The notes under the pieces are model-generated. The model was not told the DNA's origin, did not search any database, and saw only the letters and a list, made by a program, of their open reading frames with translations. A stretch of DNA of 64,000 nt from Pseudorasbora parva. Taxonomy: Eukaryota; Chordata; Actinopteri; Cypriniformes; Gobionidae. The stretch is from assembly GCF_024679245.1 (NCBI RefSeq), contig NC_090178.1:19491213-19555212 (forward strand). The letters are read 5' to 3'. The position numbers and the translations under genes are program-made. Positions 63,600 to 64,000 of this stretch are shown here, piece by piece (the stretch's first letter is position 1; every line of letters starts with the position of its first letter).

Positions 63600-64000
63600 G
63601 TTTGTGATTTAGCATGATGCTTCAAATTACATCTGATAGAGAAAAAAAATGGACCCAGTGGATCATTTTAGATGAGCTCCGCTAAAGGCAATCCTTTTTT
63701 ATGATTTTGGCATTCTATTTCTGTTTATTAAATCAGAGAAAATGCCCTCCCTTGGGAAGTTTTGGGCTTTTGACCAACGGCTGAAATCAATCCCACAACT
63801 GAAACGGTATGATGAAATTGGACTCCCCGCGATGAGCAGGTTGGTCCAGGGAGATGTGGGTGTGATTTAGCTTTACTCTCATCTTTTTCCTCCTTTCTTC
63901 CCCCATTACACATCTCCTTTATCCTGGCAGGTTGTCAAGCAACCGTAAGGCGGACGGAAAAAAGGGATGGAGGATGGAAAGAGAGGAGATTGGAGAGAGA
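63600..64000. other. complex unique sequence at the window edge, conserved-element candidate
   Basis: 63,640-63,940 is non-repetitive with balanced composition (for example ggatcattttagatgagctc, accaacggctgaaatcaatc). No supported exon. The window ends in GA-rich sequence. Confidence 0.3.

Noticed and set aside
62980..63612. 210-codon and 165-codon frames across the (CCCTT)n array
   Set aside because: Pure repeat translation (Phe-Pro-Ser-Leu units); the array has no stops in some frames by composition alone.

Overview
The window is vertebrate nuclear DNA, most likely from a teleost of the carp/minnow group (Cyprinidae). Evidence: a many-exon gene with GT-AG introns, a vertebrate-type protein, very long (TA)n and (CA)n microsatellites, several Tc1-like transposons, TTAA-flanked MITEs, and about ten copies of an interspersed repeat ending in CACTACCGTTCAAAAG that I know from cyprinid genomes. 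The species assignment is inference.

Positions about 250 to 37,160 hold one complete plus-strand gene, mroh1 (maestro heat-like repeat family member 1). I resolved 43 exons: one non-coding 5' exon and 42 coding exons, from ATG at 581 to TGA at 36989-36991. All splice phases agree. The joined coding sequence is 4,935 nt, encoding 1,644 residues, almost the length I recall for human MROH1 (about 1,641). Its introns are loaded with repeats: (TA)n arrays, a decayed hAT element with a BED zinc finger remnant, a Tc1 remnant split by a (TA)n array, five MITEs at TTAA or TTAA-like sites or with other inverted ends, and a triple nest in intron 40.

Positions 37,160 to 64,000 contain no gene that I can support. 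They hold a nested TTAA foldback (37.4-39.6 kb), a minisatellite (46.9-47.8 kb), three more Tc1-like copies (48.4-50.9 kb, split by a 1.1 kb insertion; 52.4-53.2 kb; 57.7-59.0 kb), a LINE-like fragment (56.7 kb) and a cluster of very long (CA)n/(GT)n and (CCCTT)n arrays (59.8-63.4 kb). Between them lie complex, apparently unique stretches that could be conserved non-coding elements.

No operon, CRISPR, tRNA, rRNA or viral gene was seen, and I did not find an undescribed multi-gene system. The most useful leads are the nested-transposon chronology, the microsatellite that supplies a splice acceptor tract, and the candidate regulatory islands downstream of mroh1.
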